The translations under genes were made by a program, and so were the position numbers. A stretch of 64,000 nt of DNA from Curtobacterium sp. VKM Ac-1393 (GTDB taxonomy: Bacteria > Actinomycetota > Actinomycetes > Actinomycetales > Microbacteriaceae), in contig NZ_JADKRW010000004.1 in the NCBI RefSeq assembly GCF_015350995.1, forward strand, positions 248,001 to 312,000. Reading direction: 5' to 3'. Positions 1 through 9,499 of the stretch are shown here, one piece after another. Under the pieces are notes generated by a model. That model worked only from the letters and a program-made list of their open reading frames with translations. It was not told the DNA's origin and ran no database searches. The number at the start of each line of letters is the position of its first letter. Position 1 is the first letter of the stretch.

Positions 1-2
1 CC

Positions 3-89
3 GCCACCAGCACCGCGACCTCGACCCCGCTGCCGTCGTCGATCACCGGGCAGAGCGCCTCCGAGCAGACCTGCTCCGTCGGCAACTGA
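3..89 (+). CDS. C-terminal end of an unidentified gene (partial)
   Basis: An open frame enters from the left edge and stops at TGA 87-89, giving 28 residues rich in Thr, Ser and Pro. Every codon ends in G or C, as in the sure genes of this window, which supports real coding. The tail looks like the disordered end of a secreted or surface protein, but nothing identifies a family. It converges on map from the opposite strand, so the map operon ends here. Confidence 0.5.
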   Translation, partial: ATSTATSTPLPSSITGQSASEQTCSVGN

Positions 90-99
90 CCCCACTCAA

Positions 100-237
100 G
101 ACGCCGGCGTCCTCGCACGACGCCGGCGTCCTGGCATCACGCCGGCGTCCTCGCACGACGCCTCCGAACGCACGAGACGCCGCCGTCTTCGGCGGCGTCT
201 CGTCGTCGTGACGGCGTCGACGCACGACGCCGGCGTC
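100..237. repeat. Cluster of GACGCCGGCGTC palindromes
   Basis: The perfect 12-base palindrome GACGCCGGCGTC occurs at 100-111, 119-130 and 226-237, and an 11-base match lies at 139-149. Two copies are followed by CCTCGCAC. Spacing is irregular, so this is neither a CRISPR array nor a simple tandem repeat. It resembles a small group of repetitive extragenic palindromes in a convergent intergenic region. Confidence 0.65.
172..203. terminator. Perfect 14-bp hairpin, possible bidirectional terminator
   Basis: The arms 172-185 and 190-203 are perfect inverted repeats around a TCTT loop. The hairpin lies between two converging genes, where a bidirectional terminator is expected. No T-tract follows on either strand, so termination would rely on the strong stem alone. 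Confidence 0.5.
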
Positions 238-429
238 TCGCGGCCCTGCAACACGGGGACTGCGCGACGAACCGTACGTGGCGGGGGTGCGCCGGGCCTC
301 CCGGTCGAGGTGCGCGACGCCGGACGGACGGCCCCGTCATCCCGGTGCGCCAGCGCACAACCGGGCGGCCTCCTGCCGTGACGACGGCGTCTCGCGTCCT
401 GCAGCAGCGAACCGGACTGGAGGCCCGTC

Positions 430-1263
430 CTACGGGATCGGGACCGGCGTCACACCCAGCGGGGCCAGGCCCGAAGCGCCGCCGTCGGCGGCCGTGAGCA
501 CCCAGATGCCGTCGGCGTGCACCGCGACGCTGTGTTCCCAGTGCGCGGCGTCTCGGCCGTCGAGGGTGCGGACGGTCCAGTCGTCGTCGTCGGTCGAGCT
601 GTCGATCGCACCGGCCGTGACCATCGGCTCGATCGCGACCACGAGACCCGGCTTCACGGCCGGACCAGCGCCGCGGACGCGGTAGTTGAAGACCGGAGGG
701 TCCTCGTGCATGGATCGACCGATGCCGTGACCGGTGTAGTCCTCGACGATGCCCCAGGTACCGGTCTCGTCGATGGCGTCCTCGACCGCGGAACCGACCT
801 CGTGCAGGTTCTTCGCGTGGGCGAGCGCCGCGATGCCGTGCCAGAGCGACCGCTCGGTCGTGTCGCAGAGCGTCTGGCGCGCCGCGGAGACCTCGGCGTC
901 ACCGCCGGGGACGACCGTCGTGAAGGCGCTGTCGCCGTTCCAGCCGTCGACCTCGGCGCCGGCGTCCACCGACACGATGTCGCCCGGCGCGAGGACGCGG
1001 TCGCCGGGGATGCCGTGCACGATCTCGTCGTTCACCGACACGCAGAGCGTGTGGCGGTAGCCCGGCACCAGCTGGAAGTTCGGGATGCCGCCTCCGCCAC
1101 GGATCGTCCGTTCGGCGATCTCGTCGAGCGCACCCGTGGTGATGCCGGGGCGGATCGCCGCACGGACGGCATCGAGTGCCTCGGCCGTCAGGAGCCCGGG
1201 ACGCACCATGGCGCGGAGTTCGTCAGGCGTCTTGTAGATCGACGGCTTGCGGAAGCGGACCAC
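430..1263 (-). CDS. map: Type I methionine aminopeptidase
   Basis: This enzyme removes the initiator methionine from nascent proteins at the ribosome. The 277-residue product has all five metal ligands of the family: Asp100, Asp111, His179 (in GHGIGRSMHEDP), Glu212 and Glu243, plus the substrate-site His83. The start is GTG at 1263, six bases after the adk stop, so it is the last gene of the secY-adk-map unit. In many actinobacteria infA, rpmJ, rpsM, rpsK and rpoA follow, but here a converging gene comes next. Confidence 0.95.
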   Translation of the reverse strand: MVRFRKPSIYKTPDELRAMVRPGLLTAEALDAVRAAIRPGITTGALDEIAERTIRGGGGIPNFQLVPGYRHTLCVSVNDEIVHGIPGDRVLAPGDIVSVDAGAEVDGWNGDSAFTTVVPGGDAEVSAARQTLCDTTERSLWHGIAALAHAKNLHEVGSAVEDAIDETGTWGIVEDYTGHGIGRSMHEDPPVFNYRVRGAGPAVKPGLVVAIEPMVTAGAIDSSTDDDDWTVRTLDGRDAAHWEHSVAVHADGIWVLTAADGGASGLAPLGVTPVPIP

Positions 1264-1269
1264 GCCGGG

Positions 1270-1860
1270 TCAGACGGCCGCGGTGAGCCCGCGAGCCGAC
1301 AGCGCGGACTGGATGCGGTCGCCGACCTCGGTGACGGCACCGAGGCCGTCGACGTCGAGGACGAGGCCACGCTCGCCGTACGCGGCCACGATCGGTGCGG
1401 TCTGCTCGGTGTAGACCTGCTGGCGACGACGGATCGTCTCCTCGTTGTCGTCGCTCCGGCCCTGCTGCTCGGCACGCTTCAGCAGGCGTCCGACGAGCTC
1501 GTCCTGGTCTGCGACGAGCTGCACGACGGCATCGATCCCGGTGCCCTGCTCAGCCAGCAGCGCGTCGAGGTACTCGACCTGCCCGACCGTGCGCGGGTAG
1601 CCGTCGAGCAGGAAACCGCTCGCAGCGTCGGACTCCTGCAGTCGTGACTTCACGAGCTCGTTCGTCAGCGAGTCCGGCACGTAGTCGCCGGCGTCCATGA
1701 TCGCCTTCGCCTGCACGCCGAGCGGAGTGCCCTCTGCGACGTTCTTGCGGAAGATGTCCCCGGTCGAGACGGCCGGGATCCCGAAGGACTCCGCGATCCG
1801 TCCGGCCTGGGTGCCCTTCCCCGCTCCGGGGGGTCCGACGATGATGAGACGTGCGCTCAA
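1270..1860 (-). CDS. adk: Adenylate kinase
   Basis: Adk interconverts ATP plus AMP with two ADP. The product is 196 residues with the P-loop GPPGAGKGT at residues 9-17, the DGYPRT segment, and a short lid without zinc cysteines. I chose the TTG at 1858-1860, which shares bases with the secY stop (TTGA), implying translational coupling. An upstream in-frame extension exists but runs antisense-free only by chance through secY. Homologues start with the same Met-x-x-Arg-Leu-Ile pattern. Confidence 0.93.
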   Translation of the reverse strand: MSARLIIVGPPGAGKGTQAGRIAESFGIPAVSTGDIFRKNVAEGTPLGVQAKAIMDAGDYVPDSLTNELVKSRLQESDAASGFLLDGYPRTVGQVEYLDALLAEQGTGIDAVVQLVADQDELVGRLLKRAEQQGRSDDNEETIRRRQQVYTEQTAPIVAAYGERGLVLDVDGLGAVTEVGDRIQSALSARGLTAAV

Positions 1861-3179
1861 CGGAGAAGCCCTTCGTAGTGACGCTGCTGCAGCTGCGAGT
1901 CGATCTGCTTCACGGTCTCGAGACCGACACCCACGATGATCAGGATGCTCGCGCCACCGAACGGGAAGTTCTGGTTCGCCCCGAACAGCGCCAGTGCTGC
2001 CAGCGGGATGAGCGCGATGAAGCCGAGGTAGAGCGAGCCGGGCAGCGTCACCCGGGTGAGGACGTAGTCGAGGTACTCGGCGGTCGGCCGACCGGCACGG
2101 ATGCCGGGGATGAAGCCGCCGTACTTCTTCATGTTGTCGGCGACCTCTTCGGGGTTGAAGGTGATCGCGACGTAGAAGTAGGTGAAGCCGACGATGAGCA
2201 GGAAGTACAGCACCATGTAGAACAAGTTGTCGCCGGAGACGAGGTTGCTCTCGATCCAGGTGACCCATGCGGCCGGCTCGGAGCCGTCGGAGGGCTTGTT
2301 GAACTGCGCGACCAGGGCAGGCAGGTACAGCAGCGACGACGCGAAGATGACGGGAACGACGCCGGCCATGTTCACCTTGATCGGGATGTACGTGTTGTTG
2401 CCGCCGTACGTGCGTCGACCGACCATGCGCTTGGCGTACTGGACGGGGATGCGCCGCTGCGACTGCTCGACGAACACGACGGCCATCATGATGACGAGCC
2501 CGACGAGGATGACGAACAGGAAGAGCTCGAACGACTGCGACTGCTCGATGGCCCAGAGCGCCGACGGGAACTGCGCCGCGATCGACGTGAAGATGAGGAG
2601 CGACATGCCGTTGCCGATGCCGCGCTCGGTGACGAGCTCGCCCATCCACATGATGAGGCCGGTGCCGGCGGTCAGCGTGACGACCATCAGCATGATCGCG
2701 TACCAGCTGTCGTTCGAGATGATCGACGAGCACGAGGACGAGGCGTTGGTGCCGAAGAGCTGACCCGACCGCGCGACCGTGATCAGCGTCGTGGACTGCA
2801 GCACGCCCAGCGCGATCGTGAGGTAGCGCGTGTACTGCGTCAGCTTCGCCTGGCCGGACTGGCCCTCCTTGTAGAGGGAGTCGAAGTGCGGGATCACCAC
2901 GCGCAGGAGCTGCACGATGATCGACGACGTGATGTACGGCATGATGCCGAGCGCGAAGACCGAGAGCTTCAGCAGCGCGCCACCGGAGAAGAGGTTGATC
3001 AGGTCGTAGAGACCGCCGGACGACGATGCGCTGGCGAGACAGCTCTGCACTGACGCGTAGTCGACGAACGGTGCGGGGATGTACGACCCGAGCCGGAACA
3101 GCGCGATGATCGCGAGGGTGAAGCCGATCTTCTTGCGAAGATCAGGGGTGCGCATGATGCGCGCGACCGCTCTGAACAC
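1857..3179 (-). CDS. secY: Preprotein translocase channel subunit SecY
   Basis: SecY forms the protein-conducting channel with SecE and SecG. The 440-residue product has the expected ten hydrophobic segments and the conserved opening Arg-Thr-Pro-Asp-Leu-Arg-Lys-Lys. The start is GTG at 3179 with GGAG five bases upstream. It is separated from rplO by 147 bases holding a hairpin (3288-3319), and a TTGACA lies at 3276-3271 on this strand. I see no good -10 behind that hexamer, so a separate secY promoter is possible but unproved. Confidence 0.95.
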   Translation of the reverse strand: MFRAVARIMRTPDLRKKIGFTLAIIALFRLGSYIPAPFVDYASVQSCLASASSSGGLYDLINLFSGGALLKLSVFALGIMPYITSSIIVQLLRVVIPHFDSLYKEGQSGQAKLTQYTRYLTIALGVLQSTTLITVARSGQLFGTNASSSCSSIISNDSWYAIMLMVVTLTAGTGLIMWMGELVTERGIGNGMSLLIFTSIAAQFPSALWAIEQSQSFELFLFVILVGLVIMMAVVFVEQSQRRIPVQYAKRMVGRRTYGGNNTYIPIKVNMAGVVPVIFASSLLYLPALVAQFNKPSDGSEPAAWVTWIESNLVSGDNLFYMVLYFLLIVGFTYFYVAITFNPEEVADNMKKYGGFIPGIRAGRPTAEYLDYVLTRVTLPGSLYLGFIALIPLAALALFGANQNFPFGGASILIIVGVGLETVKQIDSQLQQRHYEGLLR

Positions 3180-3287
3180 GAGGACTCCGAACTTCTGGGA
3201 CCGGGGCCGTCGAACGCGACCGTGCCGGTGTCGATCGGCAGGGCCGACCAGGCTGACGGATGCCAGCCACTGTCAAGGAAACCGTAA

Positions 3288-3319
3288 CGGCGGCCCGTGC
3301 GCAAACGCACGGGCCGCCG
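3288..3319 (-). terminator. 14-bp hairpin after rplO
   Basis: The arms 3288-3301 and 3306-3319 match perfectly around a 4-base loop. On the coding strand it lies just after the rplO stop and is followed by TTACGGTTTCC, a weak T-rich tail. It may terminate or attenuate transcription between the ribosomal genes and secY-adk-map. Confidence 0.6.
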
Positions 3320-3326
3320 ACGGGGG

Positions 3327-3791
3327 TTACTGGGAGACGGTGCCGCCAGCAGCCACGATCTTCTCGGCGGCGGACGCCGAGACCTTGTCGACCGTGACCG
3401 TGATCTTCACGGTGATGTCACCCTGACCGAGAACCTTGACCTTCTCGTTCTTGCGGACGGCGCCCTTGGCGACCAGGCCCGCAACGGTGACGTCGCCACC
3501 ATCGGGGTAGAGCTCCGAGATCTTGTCCAGGTTCACGACCTGGTACTCGACCCGGAACGGGTTCTTGAACCCGCGGAGCTTCGGGGTGCGCATGTGCAGC
3601 GGCATCTGCCCACCCTCGAAGCCGACCCGGACCTGGTAACGGGCCTTCGTGCCCTTGGTACCACGTCCAGCGGTCTTGCCCTTCGAGCCCTCACCGCGAC
3701 CCACACGGGTGCGGTCCTTCTTGGCGCCCTCGGCGGGGCGGAGGTGGTGCAGCTTCAGCACCTGCACGCGCTCGTTCTTCTCGTCGCTCAT
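3327..3791 (-). CDS. rplO: 50S ribosomal protein L15
   Basis: L15 is a late-assembly protein of the large subunit. The 154-residue product has the family's Gly/Lys-rich N-terminal region ([16 protein letters not shown], around residues 31-46) and a folded C-terminal domain. Its ATG overlaps the rpmD stop (ATGA), keeping it in the spc operon. A strong hairpin follows the stop. Confidence 0.96.
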   Translation of the reverse strand: MSDEKNERVQVLKLHHLRPAEGAKKDRTRVGRGEGSKGKTAGRGTKGTKARYQVRVGFEGGQMPLHMRTPKLRGFKNPFRVEYQVVNLDKISELYPDGGDVTVAGLVAKGAVRKNEKVKVLGQGDITVKITVTVDKVSASAAEKIVAAGGTVSQ

Positions 3792-3973
3792 GCGTCGACC
3801 TCCTCGACCTTCACGAGGTGCGCCACCGTTGCGATGTACCCGCGGTTCTGGGCGTTGTCCTCACGCTCGACCGTACGGCCGATGCGCTTGAGACCCAGGC
3901 TGCGGAGCGTGTCGCGCTGGTACTGCTTCTCGCTGATAACGGACTTGATCTGCGTGATCTTCAGCGTCGCCAT
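3788..3973 (-). CDS. rpmD: 50S ribosomal protein L30
   Basis: L30 is a small single-domain large-subunit protein; this one has 61 residues, the normal length. It opens [14 protein letters not shown] and carries the central [13 protein letters not shown] segment typical of the family. The ATG at 3973 overlaps the rpsE stop by one base (TGATG), and the stop overlaps the rplO start. Longer upstream reading in this frame lies inside rpsE and is not used. Confidence 0.95.
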   Translation of the reverse strand: MATLKITQIKSVISEKQYQRDTLRSLGLKRIGRTVEREDNAQNRGYIATVAHLVKVEEVDA

Positions 3974-4836
3974 CACGCACCTGCCTTCTCGGTCGCGGCA
4001 CGCAGTGCTGCGGCCTCGGCCTGGAGCAGACGAGCCGGGACGACCCGCTCGACGTCGAGGCCACGACGGCTCGCGACGGCGCGGGGCTCCTCGAGCTGCT
4101 TCAGAGCCTCGACGGTCGCGTGCACGATGTTGATCGTGTTGGACGAACCGAGCGACTTGCTCAGGACGTCGTGGATACCGGCGCACTCGAGCACGGCGCG
4201 GACCGGACCACCGGCGATGACACCGGTACCCGGGCCAGCCGGACGCAGGAGGACGACGCCAGCGGCGGCTTCGCCCTGCACGGGGTGCGGGATGGTGTTG
4301 CCGACGCGCGGGACGCGGAAGAAGTTCTTCTTCGCCTCTTCGACGCCCTTGGAGATCGCCGTGGGGACCTCCTTGGCCTTGCCGTAGCCGACGCCCACGA
4401 GGCCGTTGCCGTCACCGACGACGACCAGCGCCGTGAAGCTGAAGCGACGACCGCCCTTGACGACCTTCGACACGCGGTTGATGGTCACGACGCGCTCGAG
4501 GAACTGGCTGTCGCTGCCGCGGTTGTTGCGGTCACGGCCCTGCTGACGGTCACGCCCGCCACCACGACGGCCACGGTTGTCGGCCGAGTCGCGGTTGTTG
4601 GATGCGGAACCCGCAGCGGTCTCGACGGGACGCTCGGCGACGGCAGGTGCCTCCGCCTCCTTGCCCTTCGCGGCCGTGTCGGTGGCCTCGGCGCCCTCAG
4701 CGGGTGCCTCGGCACCCTCGGCGGTTGCCTCCGTGCTCGCCTCGGCGGCAGCAGTGGCCTCCGTGGTCTCGACGGCGTCCGTGGCCTCGACGGCCTCGGT
4801 CTTGGCGTCTTCGTTGGTGTTCGCGTTGTCGCTCAC
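3973..4836 (-). CDS. rpsE: 30S ribosomal protein S5 with long acidic N-terminal extension
   Basis: S5 works in decoding fidelity and mRNA entry. The canonical protein starts near residue 108 ([18 protein letters not shown]) and runs normally to the end. Ahead of it are about 105 residues of low complexity: an Ala/Glu/Thr-rich acidic stretch, then an Arg/Gly/Asn-rich basic stretch. The start is GTG at 4836, overlapping the rplR stop (GTGA), with a strong AAGGAGG nine bases upstream, so the extension is probably translated. Total length of 287 residues is far above the usual 160-220. Confidence 0.94.
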   Translation of the reverse strand: MSDNANTNEDAKTEAVEATDAVETTEATAAAEASTEATAEGAEAPAEGAEATDTAAKGKEAEAPAVAERPVETAAGSASNNRDSADNRGRRGGGRDRQQGRDRNNRGSDSQFLERVVTINRVSKVVKGGRRFSFTALVVVGDGNGLVGVGYGKAKEVPTAISKGVEEAKKNFFRVPRVGNTIPHPVQGEAAAGVVLLRPAGPGTGVIAGGPVRAVLECAGIHDVLSKSLGSSNTINIVHATVEALKQLEEPRAVASRRGLDVERVVPARLLQAEAAALRAATEKAGA

Positions 4837-5207
4837 AGGTTCAGCCCTCCTTCACGGGCACCGTCGGCGATCGCGGCGACGCGACCGGCGTACTTGCTGC
4901 CGCCGCGGTCGAAGACCACGGCCTCGACGCCAGCCGACTTCGCGCGCTCGGCGAGGAGCTCACCGACGCGACGGGCCTTGGCGGTCTTGTCGCCGTCGAA
5001 CGAGCGGAGGTCGGCCTCCATCGTCGAGGCGCTTGCGAGGGTGTGACCCTTCGCGTCGTCGATGACCTGCACGAACACGTGACGCGACGAGCGGGTGACG
5101 GCGAGACGGGGACGAGCCTCGGTGCCGGTGATCTTCTTGCGGAGACGGTTGTGACGGCGCGCCTTGGCGGCCGCCTTGCTCTTGCCTCGTGTCTTGAGGA
5201 GTCCCAT
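4833..5207 (-). CDS. rplR: 50S ribosomal protein L18
   Basis: L18 binds 5S rRNA in the central protuberance. The 124-residue product has the basic start, the RLRKKI segment and the conserved C-terminal FDRGG. I chose ATG at 5207, two bases after the rplF stop. A GTG at 5213 overlapping that stop would add two residues (Met-Ile). The stop overlaps rpsE (GTGA). The rplF-rplR junction is almost identical to the rplC-rplD junction. Confidence 0.94.
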   Translation of the reverse strand: MGLLKTRGKSKAAAKARRHNRLRKKITGTEARPRLAVTRSSRHVFVQVIDDAKGHTLASASTMEADLRSFDGDKTAKARRVGELLAERAKSAGVEAVVFDRGGSKYAGRVAAIADGAREGGLNL

Positions 5208-5209
5208 GA

Positions 5210-5746
5210 TCACTTACCTGACTTTCCGGCCTTGCGGCGCACGTTCTCGCCGGCGTAACGGACACCCTTGCCCTTGTACGGCTCGGGCTTCCGGAGCTTC
5301 CGGATGTTCGCCGCCACTTCGCCCACGGCCTGCTTGTCGATGCCGTTGACGGTGACCTTGTTGTTGCCCTCCACCGCGAAGCTGATGCCCGCCGGCGGCT
5401 CGACCGTGATCGAGTGGGAGTACCCGAGCGCGAACTCGAGGTTCGAGCCCTTCGCCTGCACGCGGTAACCGGTGCCGACGACCTCGAGGCCCTTGGTGTA
5501 GCCCTGAGTGACGCCGATGATGTTGTTGGCGATCAGGGTACGGGTCAGGCCGTGGAGCGAACGCGACTCGCGCTCGTCGTCCGGACGGGTGACGAGAACC
5601 TGGTTCTCCTCGACCTTGGCCTGGATGGGCTCCGCGATGACGAGCGCGAGCTCGCCCTTCGGGCCCTTGACCGCCACGCTCTGACCGTCAACGGAGACGG
5701 TCACGCCGGCGGGGATGTCGATGGGAAGACGTCCGATTCGTGACAT
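5210..5746 (-). CDS. rplF: 50S ribosomal protein L6
   Basis: L6 is a two-domain large-subunit protein near the factor-binding site. The 178-residue product is of standard length, opens MSRIGRLPI, and ends with the family's [11 protein letters not shown] motif and basic tail. It starts with ATG six bases after the rpsH stop in the spc operon. Confidence 0.96.
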   Translation of the reverse strand: MSRIGRLPIDIPAGVTVSVDGQSVAVKGPKGELALVIAEPIQAKVEENQVLVTRPDDERESRSLHGLTRTLIANNIIGVTQGYTKGLEVVGTGYRVQAKGSNLEFALGYSHSITVEPPAGISFAVEGNNKVTVNGIDKQAVGEVAANIRKLRKPEPYKGKGVRYAGENVRRKAGKSGK

Positions 5747-5752
5747 TGTCGA

Positions 5753-6151
5753 TCACCACACGTAGGCGAGGACTTCCCCACCCACGCCCTTCTGCTCGGC
5801 TTCGCGGTCGGTCAGGAGGCCGGACGAGGTCGAGAGGATCGCCACACCGAGGCCACCGAGGACCTGGGGGATCTCCGTCGACTTCGCGTAGACCCGGAGG
5901 CCCGGCTTCGAGACGCGCTTGATGCCGGCGATCGAACGCTCGCGCTCGGGGCCGTACTTCAGGTCGATGGTGAGGGTCTGCCCGACGCGGGCGTCCTCCA
6001 CCTTCCACTCGCTGATGTAGCCCTCACGCTTGAGGATGTCGGCGATGTTCTTCTTGAGCTTGGAGCTCGGGAGCGCGACGGCGTCGTGGTGCGCGGAGTT
6101 CGCGTTCCGCAATCTGGTCAGCATGTCTGCGACCGGATCGGTCATCGTCAT
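5753..6151 (-). CDS. rpsH: 30S ribosomal protein S8
   Basis: S8 binds the central domain of 16S rRNA and represses spc operons in some bacteria. The product of 132 residues matches the family length when started at ATG 6151 ([16 protein letters not shown]). A longer reading to 6193 adds residues not typical of S8. It is preceded by a 153-base gap with a 14-bp hairpin, so it may be transcribed partly on its own. Confidence 0.95.
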   Translation of the reverse strand: MTMTDPVADMLTRLRNANSAHHDAVALPSSKLKKNIADILKREGYISEWKVEDARVGQTLTIDLKYGPERERSIAGIKRVSKPGLRVYAKSTEIPQVLGGLGVAILSTSSGLLTDREAEQKGVGGEVLAYVW

Positions 6152-6256
6152 GATGTTCGTCCATTTCTCGCCTGGTTTCGACACCCGTTCCACGAATGCC
6201 GACCTGAGCGATCGAGTGACCCCGGGGCGGTTCCCCAGGGTCGGTGTGTTCGTGCG

Positions 6257-6290
6257 TGCGGGCCGGAGGACGTGAATCCTCCGGCCCGCA
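6257..6290 (-). terminator. 14-bp hairpin between rplE and rpsH
   Basis: Perfect arms 6257-6270 and 6277-6290 with a 6-base loop lie after the rplE stop. No T-tract follows. It may act as an attenuator or RNA-processing site that sets the ratio of upstream to downstream ribosomal proteins. Confidence 0.5.
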
Positions 6291-6304
6291 CCGCCCGAAG
6301 TAGT

Positions 6305-6898
6305 TTAGACCGTCTGCTCGTTCGAGCGGAACGGGAAGCCGAGCTGACGGAGCAGCGCGCGTCCCTCGTCGTCCGTCTTCGCGGTGGTGACGACAGTGAT
6401 GTCGAAGCCGCGGACACGGTCGATGCGGTCCTGGTCGATCTCGTGGAACACGGACTGCTCCGAGAGACCGAACGTGTAGTTGCCGTTGCCGTCGAACTGC
6501 TTGTCGCTGAGTCCGCGGAAGTCGCGGATGCGGGGCAGTGCGAGCGAGATCAGGCGGTCGAGGAACTCCCACGCACGGTCACCACGGAGGGTGACGTGTG
6601 CGCCGATGGCCTGACCCTCGCGCAGCTTGAACTGCGCGATGGACTTGCGGGCGATGTTGACCTGGGGCTTCTGACCCGTGATCGCCGTGAGGTCCTTGAT
6701 GGCCCCGTCGATGATCTTCGAGTCGCGAGCCGCCTCGCCGACACCGGTGTTCACGACGACCTTGACCAGGCCGGGAACCTGGTTGACGTTCGCGTAACCG
6801 AACTGCTCGGTGAGCGTGGCCTTGATCTCGTCCTTGTACTTCTGCTTGAGGCGCGGCTGGGCCTTGGGGGCCTCAGTCGTTGCAGTCGTGTCAGTCAT
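6305..6898 (-). CDS. rplE: 50S ribosomal protein L5
   Basis: L5 binds 5S rRNA and contacts P-site tRNA. The 197-residue product has the typical [10 protein letters not shown] segment, the PRIRDFRGL motif and the conserved [14 protein letters not shown] region near the C-terminus. About 15 extra Thr/Ala-rich residues precede the conserved start. The ATG overlaps the rplX stop by one base (TGATG). Confidence 0.96.
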   Translation of the reverse strand: MTDTTATTEAPKAQPRLKQKYKDEIKATLTEQFGYANVNQVPGLVKVVVNTGVGEAARDSKIIDGAIKDLTAITGQKPQVNIARKSIAQFKLREGQAIGAHVTLRGDRAWEFLDRLISLALPRIRDFRGLSDKQFDGNGNYTFGLSEQSVFHEIDQDRIDRVRGFDITVVTTAKTDDEGRALLRQLGFPFRSNEQTV

Positions 6899-7257
6899 CA
6901 GATCTTCTCACCAGACTTCTTGGCGTAGCGGACGCGGACGGTCTTCTTGACGCCGCCCTTCTCCACCTCTTCGGTACGGAAGCCGACGCGGGTCGGCTTC
7001 TTCGTCTTCGGGTCGACGATGGCGACGTTCGACACGTGGATCGATGCCTCGTGCTTCTCGATGCCACCGGTCTTCGAGCCGCGCTGCGTCTGGCCGACGC
7101 GGACGTGCTTCGTGACGAAGTTCACGCCCTCGACGACGACACGCTGCTTGTCCTTGAGGACCTCGATGACCTTGCCCTGCTTGCCACGGTCGCCGCCACG
7201 TTCCTGCGTCGCGCCCGTGATGACCTGGACGAGGTCACCCTTCTTGATGTTCGCCAT
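6898..7257 (-). CDS. rplX: 50S ribosomal protein L24
   Basis: L24 starts large-subunit assembly at the 5' end of 23S rRNA. The 119-residue product has the N-terminal KOW motif ([12 protein letters not shown] and GKQGKVIEV) and the [14 protein letters not shown] segment. It starts with ATG three bases after rplN. Confidence 0.96.
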   Translation of the reverse strand: MANIKKGDLVQVITGATQERGGDRGKQGKVIEVLKDKQRVVVEGVNFVTKHVRVGQTQRGSKTGGIEKHEASIHVSNVAIVDPKTKKPTRVGFRTEEVEKGGVKKTVRVRYAKKSGEKI

Positions 7258-7260
7258 GGC

Positions 7261-7629
7261 TTACAGCACCTCCGGCGCGAGCGAGATGATCTTCATGAAC
7301 TTCTTGTCACGGAGCTCGCGACCGACCGGACCGAAGATGCGCGTGCCGCGCGGGTCGCCGTCAGCCTTGAGGATCACTGCCGCGTTCTCGTCGAACTTGA
7401 TGTAGGAGCCGTCCTGACGACGGGTCTCCTTCTTGGTGCGAACGATGACCGCCTTGACGACGTCACCCTTCTTCACGTTGCCGCCCGGGATGGCGTCCTT
7501 CACCGTGGCGACGATGACGTCACCGAGACCGGCGTAGCGACGACCCGAACCACCGAGCACGCGGATGGTCAAGATCTCCTTGGCACCCGTGTTGTCGGCG
7601 ATCTTCAGGCGGGATTCCTGCTGAATCAC
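7261..7629 (-). CDS. rplN: 50S ribosomal protein L14
   Basis: L14 contacts both subunits in the assembled ribosome. The product is 122 residues, the exact standard length, opening with [18 protein letters not shown] and ending LAPEVL. It is separated from rpsQ by 31 bases, a small internal gap in the operon. Confidence 0.97.
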   Translation of the reverse strand: MIQQESRLKIADNTGAKEILTIRVLGGSGRRYAGLGDVIVATVKDAIPGGNVKKGDVVKAVIVRTKKETRRQDGSYIKFDENAAVILKADGDPRGTRIFGPVGRELRDKKFMKIISLAPEVL

Positions 7630-7660
7630 TGCTGTCTCCTATTCCGAAGCAGGCCGAGGC

Positions 7661-7945
7661 CTACTTGGCCTTCTCGAGGATCTCGACCAGGCGCCAGCGC
7701 TTGGAAGCGCTGAGGGGACGGGTCTCGCTGATCACGACGAGGTCACCGACGCCGGCGGAGCCGAGCTCGTCGTGGGCCTTCACCTTGGACGTGCGACGGA
7801 TGATCTTGCCGTAGAGCGCGTGCTTCACGCGGTCCTCGACCTCGACCACGATGGTCTTGTCCATCTTGTCGCTCGTCACGTAGCCGCGACGTGTCTTGCG
7901 GTAGCCGCGAGCGAGGGCGGCGGAGGTCTTCTCTTCGTTCGCCAT
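7661..7945 (-). CDS. rpsQ: 30S ribosomal protein S17
   Basis: S17 is a primary 16S rRNA-binding protein of the 5' domain. The 94-residue product has the OB-fold signature [13 protein letters not shown] and the C-terminal [13 protein letters not shown]. Its ATG shares one base with the rpmC stop (TAATG), indicating coupling. Confidence 0.96.
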   Translation of the reverse strand: MANEEKTSAALARGYRKTRRGYVTSDKMDKTIVVEVEDRVKHALYGKIIRRTSKVKAHDELGSAGVGDLVVISETRPLSASKRWRLVEILEKAK

Positions 7946-8265
7946 TACTTCTCCTCGGCGGTCTCGGCCTCGGTCGACTCAGCCGGCTTGTCAGCCTTCT
8001 TCGTCGTCTTCTTGGCCTTGGTGGCGGTCTCGACGGGCGCGGGAGTGGCACGGATGCCGAGCTCGCGCTCGCGGAGGACGGTGTAGATGCGAGCGATGTC
8101 GCGCTTGACGGCACGGAGACGACCGTGGCTCTCCAGCTGGCCGGTGGCCGACTGGAAGCGGAGGTTGAAGAGTTCCTCCTTGGCCTTCTTCAGCTCGTCA
8201 GCGAGACGCTCGTTCTCGAACGTGTCGAGCTCCGTCGGACGGAGCTCCTTGGAACCGATCGCCAT
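7945..8265 (-). CDS. rpmC: 50S ribosomal protein L29 with C-terminal tail
   Basis: L29 lies at the exit tunnel near the docking site for signal recognition particle and trigger factor. The conserved two-helix hairpin ([14 protein letters not shown] and [15 protein letters not shown]) fills residues 1-70. About 35 residues of Lys, Ala, Thr and Glu follow, making 106 residues against the usual 60-80. It overlaps both neighbours by one base. Confidence 0.95.
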   Translation of the reverse strand: MAIGSKELRPTELDTFENERLADELKKAKEELFNLRFQSATGQLESHGRLRAVKRDIARIYTVLRERELGIRATPAPVETATKAKKTTKKADKPAESTEAETAEEK

Positions 8266-8684
8266 TATGCGTCGCCCTCCTCGCGCTTGATGATGCGTGC
8301 CTTGAGGGGCAGCTTGTGGATTGCACGGGTCAGCGCCTCGCGGGCGATGTCCTCGGTGACGCCGGAGAGCTCGAAGAGCACACGACCCGGCTTGACGTTG
8401 GCGACCCACCACTCGGGCGAGCCCTTACCGGAACCCATGCGGGTCTCAGCCGGCTTCTTGGTGAGCGGACGGTCCGGGTAGATGTTGATCCACACCTTGC
8501 CGCCACGCTTGATGTGACGCGTCATCGCGATACGAGCGGACTCGATCTGACGGTTGGTCACGTACGCCGGGGTGAGGGCCTGGATGCCGTAGTCGCCGAA
8601 GCTGACCTTGGTACCACCGGTGGCCTGACCCGAGCGCTTCGGGTGGTGCTGCTTACGGTGCTTGACTCGACGGGGAATAAGCAT
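8265..8684 (-). CDS. rplP: 50S ribosomal protein L16
   Basis: L16 sits near the peptidyl-transferase centre and A-site tRNA. The product has 139 residues, the standard length, opening [13 protein letters not shown] and holding the conserved [13 protein letters not shown] segment. The ATG lies two bases after rpsC; the stop overlaps rpmC. Confidence 0.97.
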   Translation of the reverse strand: MLIPRRVKHRKQHHPKRSGQATGGTKVSFGDYGIQALTPAYVTNRQIESARIAMTRHIKRGGKVWINIYPDRPLTKKPAETRMGSGKGSPEWWVANVKPGRVLFELSGVTEDIAREALTRAIHKLPLKARIIKREEGDA

Positions 8685-8686
8685 GG

Positions 8687-9499
8687 TTACGCCTCAACTC
8701 CTGCGCCGGCCGGCGCGTCCTGCGGGGCCTGCTGCGGGCGGCGGTCACCGCGGTCGCCGCCACGACGGTCGCCGCCGCGGTCGCCGCGCTCACCACGCGG
8801 GCCGCCACGACGCTCGGGGCGCGACGAACGCTGGTTCGCCTGCTCGCGAGCGAGCTCCTTGTTCGTGATGTCGCCCTTGTAGATCCAGACCTTCACGCCG
8901 ATGCGGCCGAACGTGGTCCGGGCCTCGTAGAAGCCGTAGTCGATGTTCGCGCGGAGCGTGTGCAGGGGCACGCGGCCCTCGCGGTAGAACTCCGAACGCG
9001 ACATCTCCGCGCCGCCGAGACGACCCGACACCTGGATGCGGACACCCTTGGCGCCGGCGCGCTGTGCACCCTGCAGGCCCTTGCGCATGGCGCGACGGAA
9101 CGCGACACGAGCGGAAAGCTGCTCGGCGATGCCCTGCGCGACGAGCTGGGCCTCGGTCTCGGGGTTCTTGACCTCGAGGATGTTCAGCTGGATCTGCTTC
9201 TTGGTGAGCTTCTCGAGCTCACCGCGAACGCGCTCCGCCTCGGCGCCGCGGCGGCCGATGACGATGCCCGGACGCGCCGTGTGGATGTCCACGCGGACAC
9301 GGTCACGGGTGCGCTCGAGCTCGATGCGGGCGACACCGGCGCGGTCGAGGGTCTTCTTCAGGTACTCGCGCACCTTGATGTCCTCGGCCACGTAGTCGGC
9401 GTAGCGCTGACCGGCCTTCTTGCTGTCGGTGAACCAGTGCGAGACGTGGTCCGTCGTGATCCCGAGACGGAAGCCGTACGGGTTGACCTTCTGGCCCAT
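8687..9499 (-). CDS. rpsC: 30S ribosomal protein S3 with Arg/Gly-rich tail
   Basis: S3 forms part of the mRNA entry channel and helicase. Residues 1-210 hold the KH domain ([17 protein letters not shown]) and the conserved C-terminal domain. The last 50 residues or so are a disordered tail of Arg, Gly and Asp blocks ending Pro/Ala-rich, giving 270 residues in all. The ATG overlaps the rplV stop (TAATG). Confidence 0.96.
   Translation of the reverse strand: MGQKVNPYGFRLGITTDHVSHWFTDSKKAGQRYADYVAEDIKVREYLKKTLDRAGVARIELERTRDRVRVDIHTARPGIVIGRRGAEAERVRGELEKLTKKQIQLNILEVKNPETEAQLVAQGIAEQLSARVAFRRAMRKGLQGAQRAGAKGVRIQVSGRLGGAEMSRSEFYREGRVPLHTLRANIDYGFYEARTTFGRIGVKVWIYKGDITNKELAREQANQRSSRPERRGGPRGERGDRGGDRRGGDRGDRRPQQAPQDAPAGAGVEA

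Larger units (their letters stand above)
90..429. other. Convergent intergenic region with repeats, no gene seen
   Basis: This 340-base stretch lies between the partial rightward gene and the leftward map gene. I see no convincing gene in it. Its first half is packed with copies of the palindrome GACGCCGGCGTC and one long hairpin. The second half (about 240-429) is GC-rich with no recognisable element. Confidence 0.6.

Noticed and set aside
100-237. CRISPR array
   Set aside because: The repeats are 12-base palindromes at irregular distances with no spacers of uniform length, and there are no cas genes.
1270-2733. A 487-residue version of adenylate kinase
   Set aside because: The extra N-terminal part overlaps secY in another frame and is His/Arg-rich nonsense. 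The TTG coupled to the secY stop gives the normal length.
3248-3276. Full promoter for secY from TTGACA at 3276-3271
   Set aside because: No -10-like hexamer lies 16-19 bases downstream, so the hexamer alone was not called a promoter.
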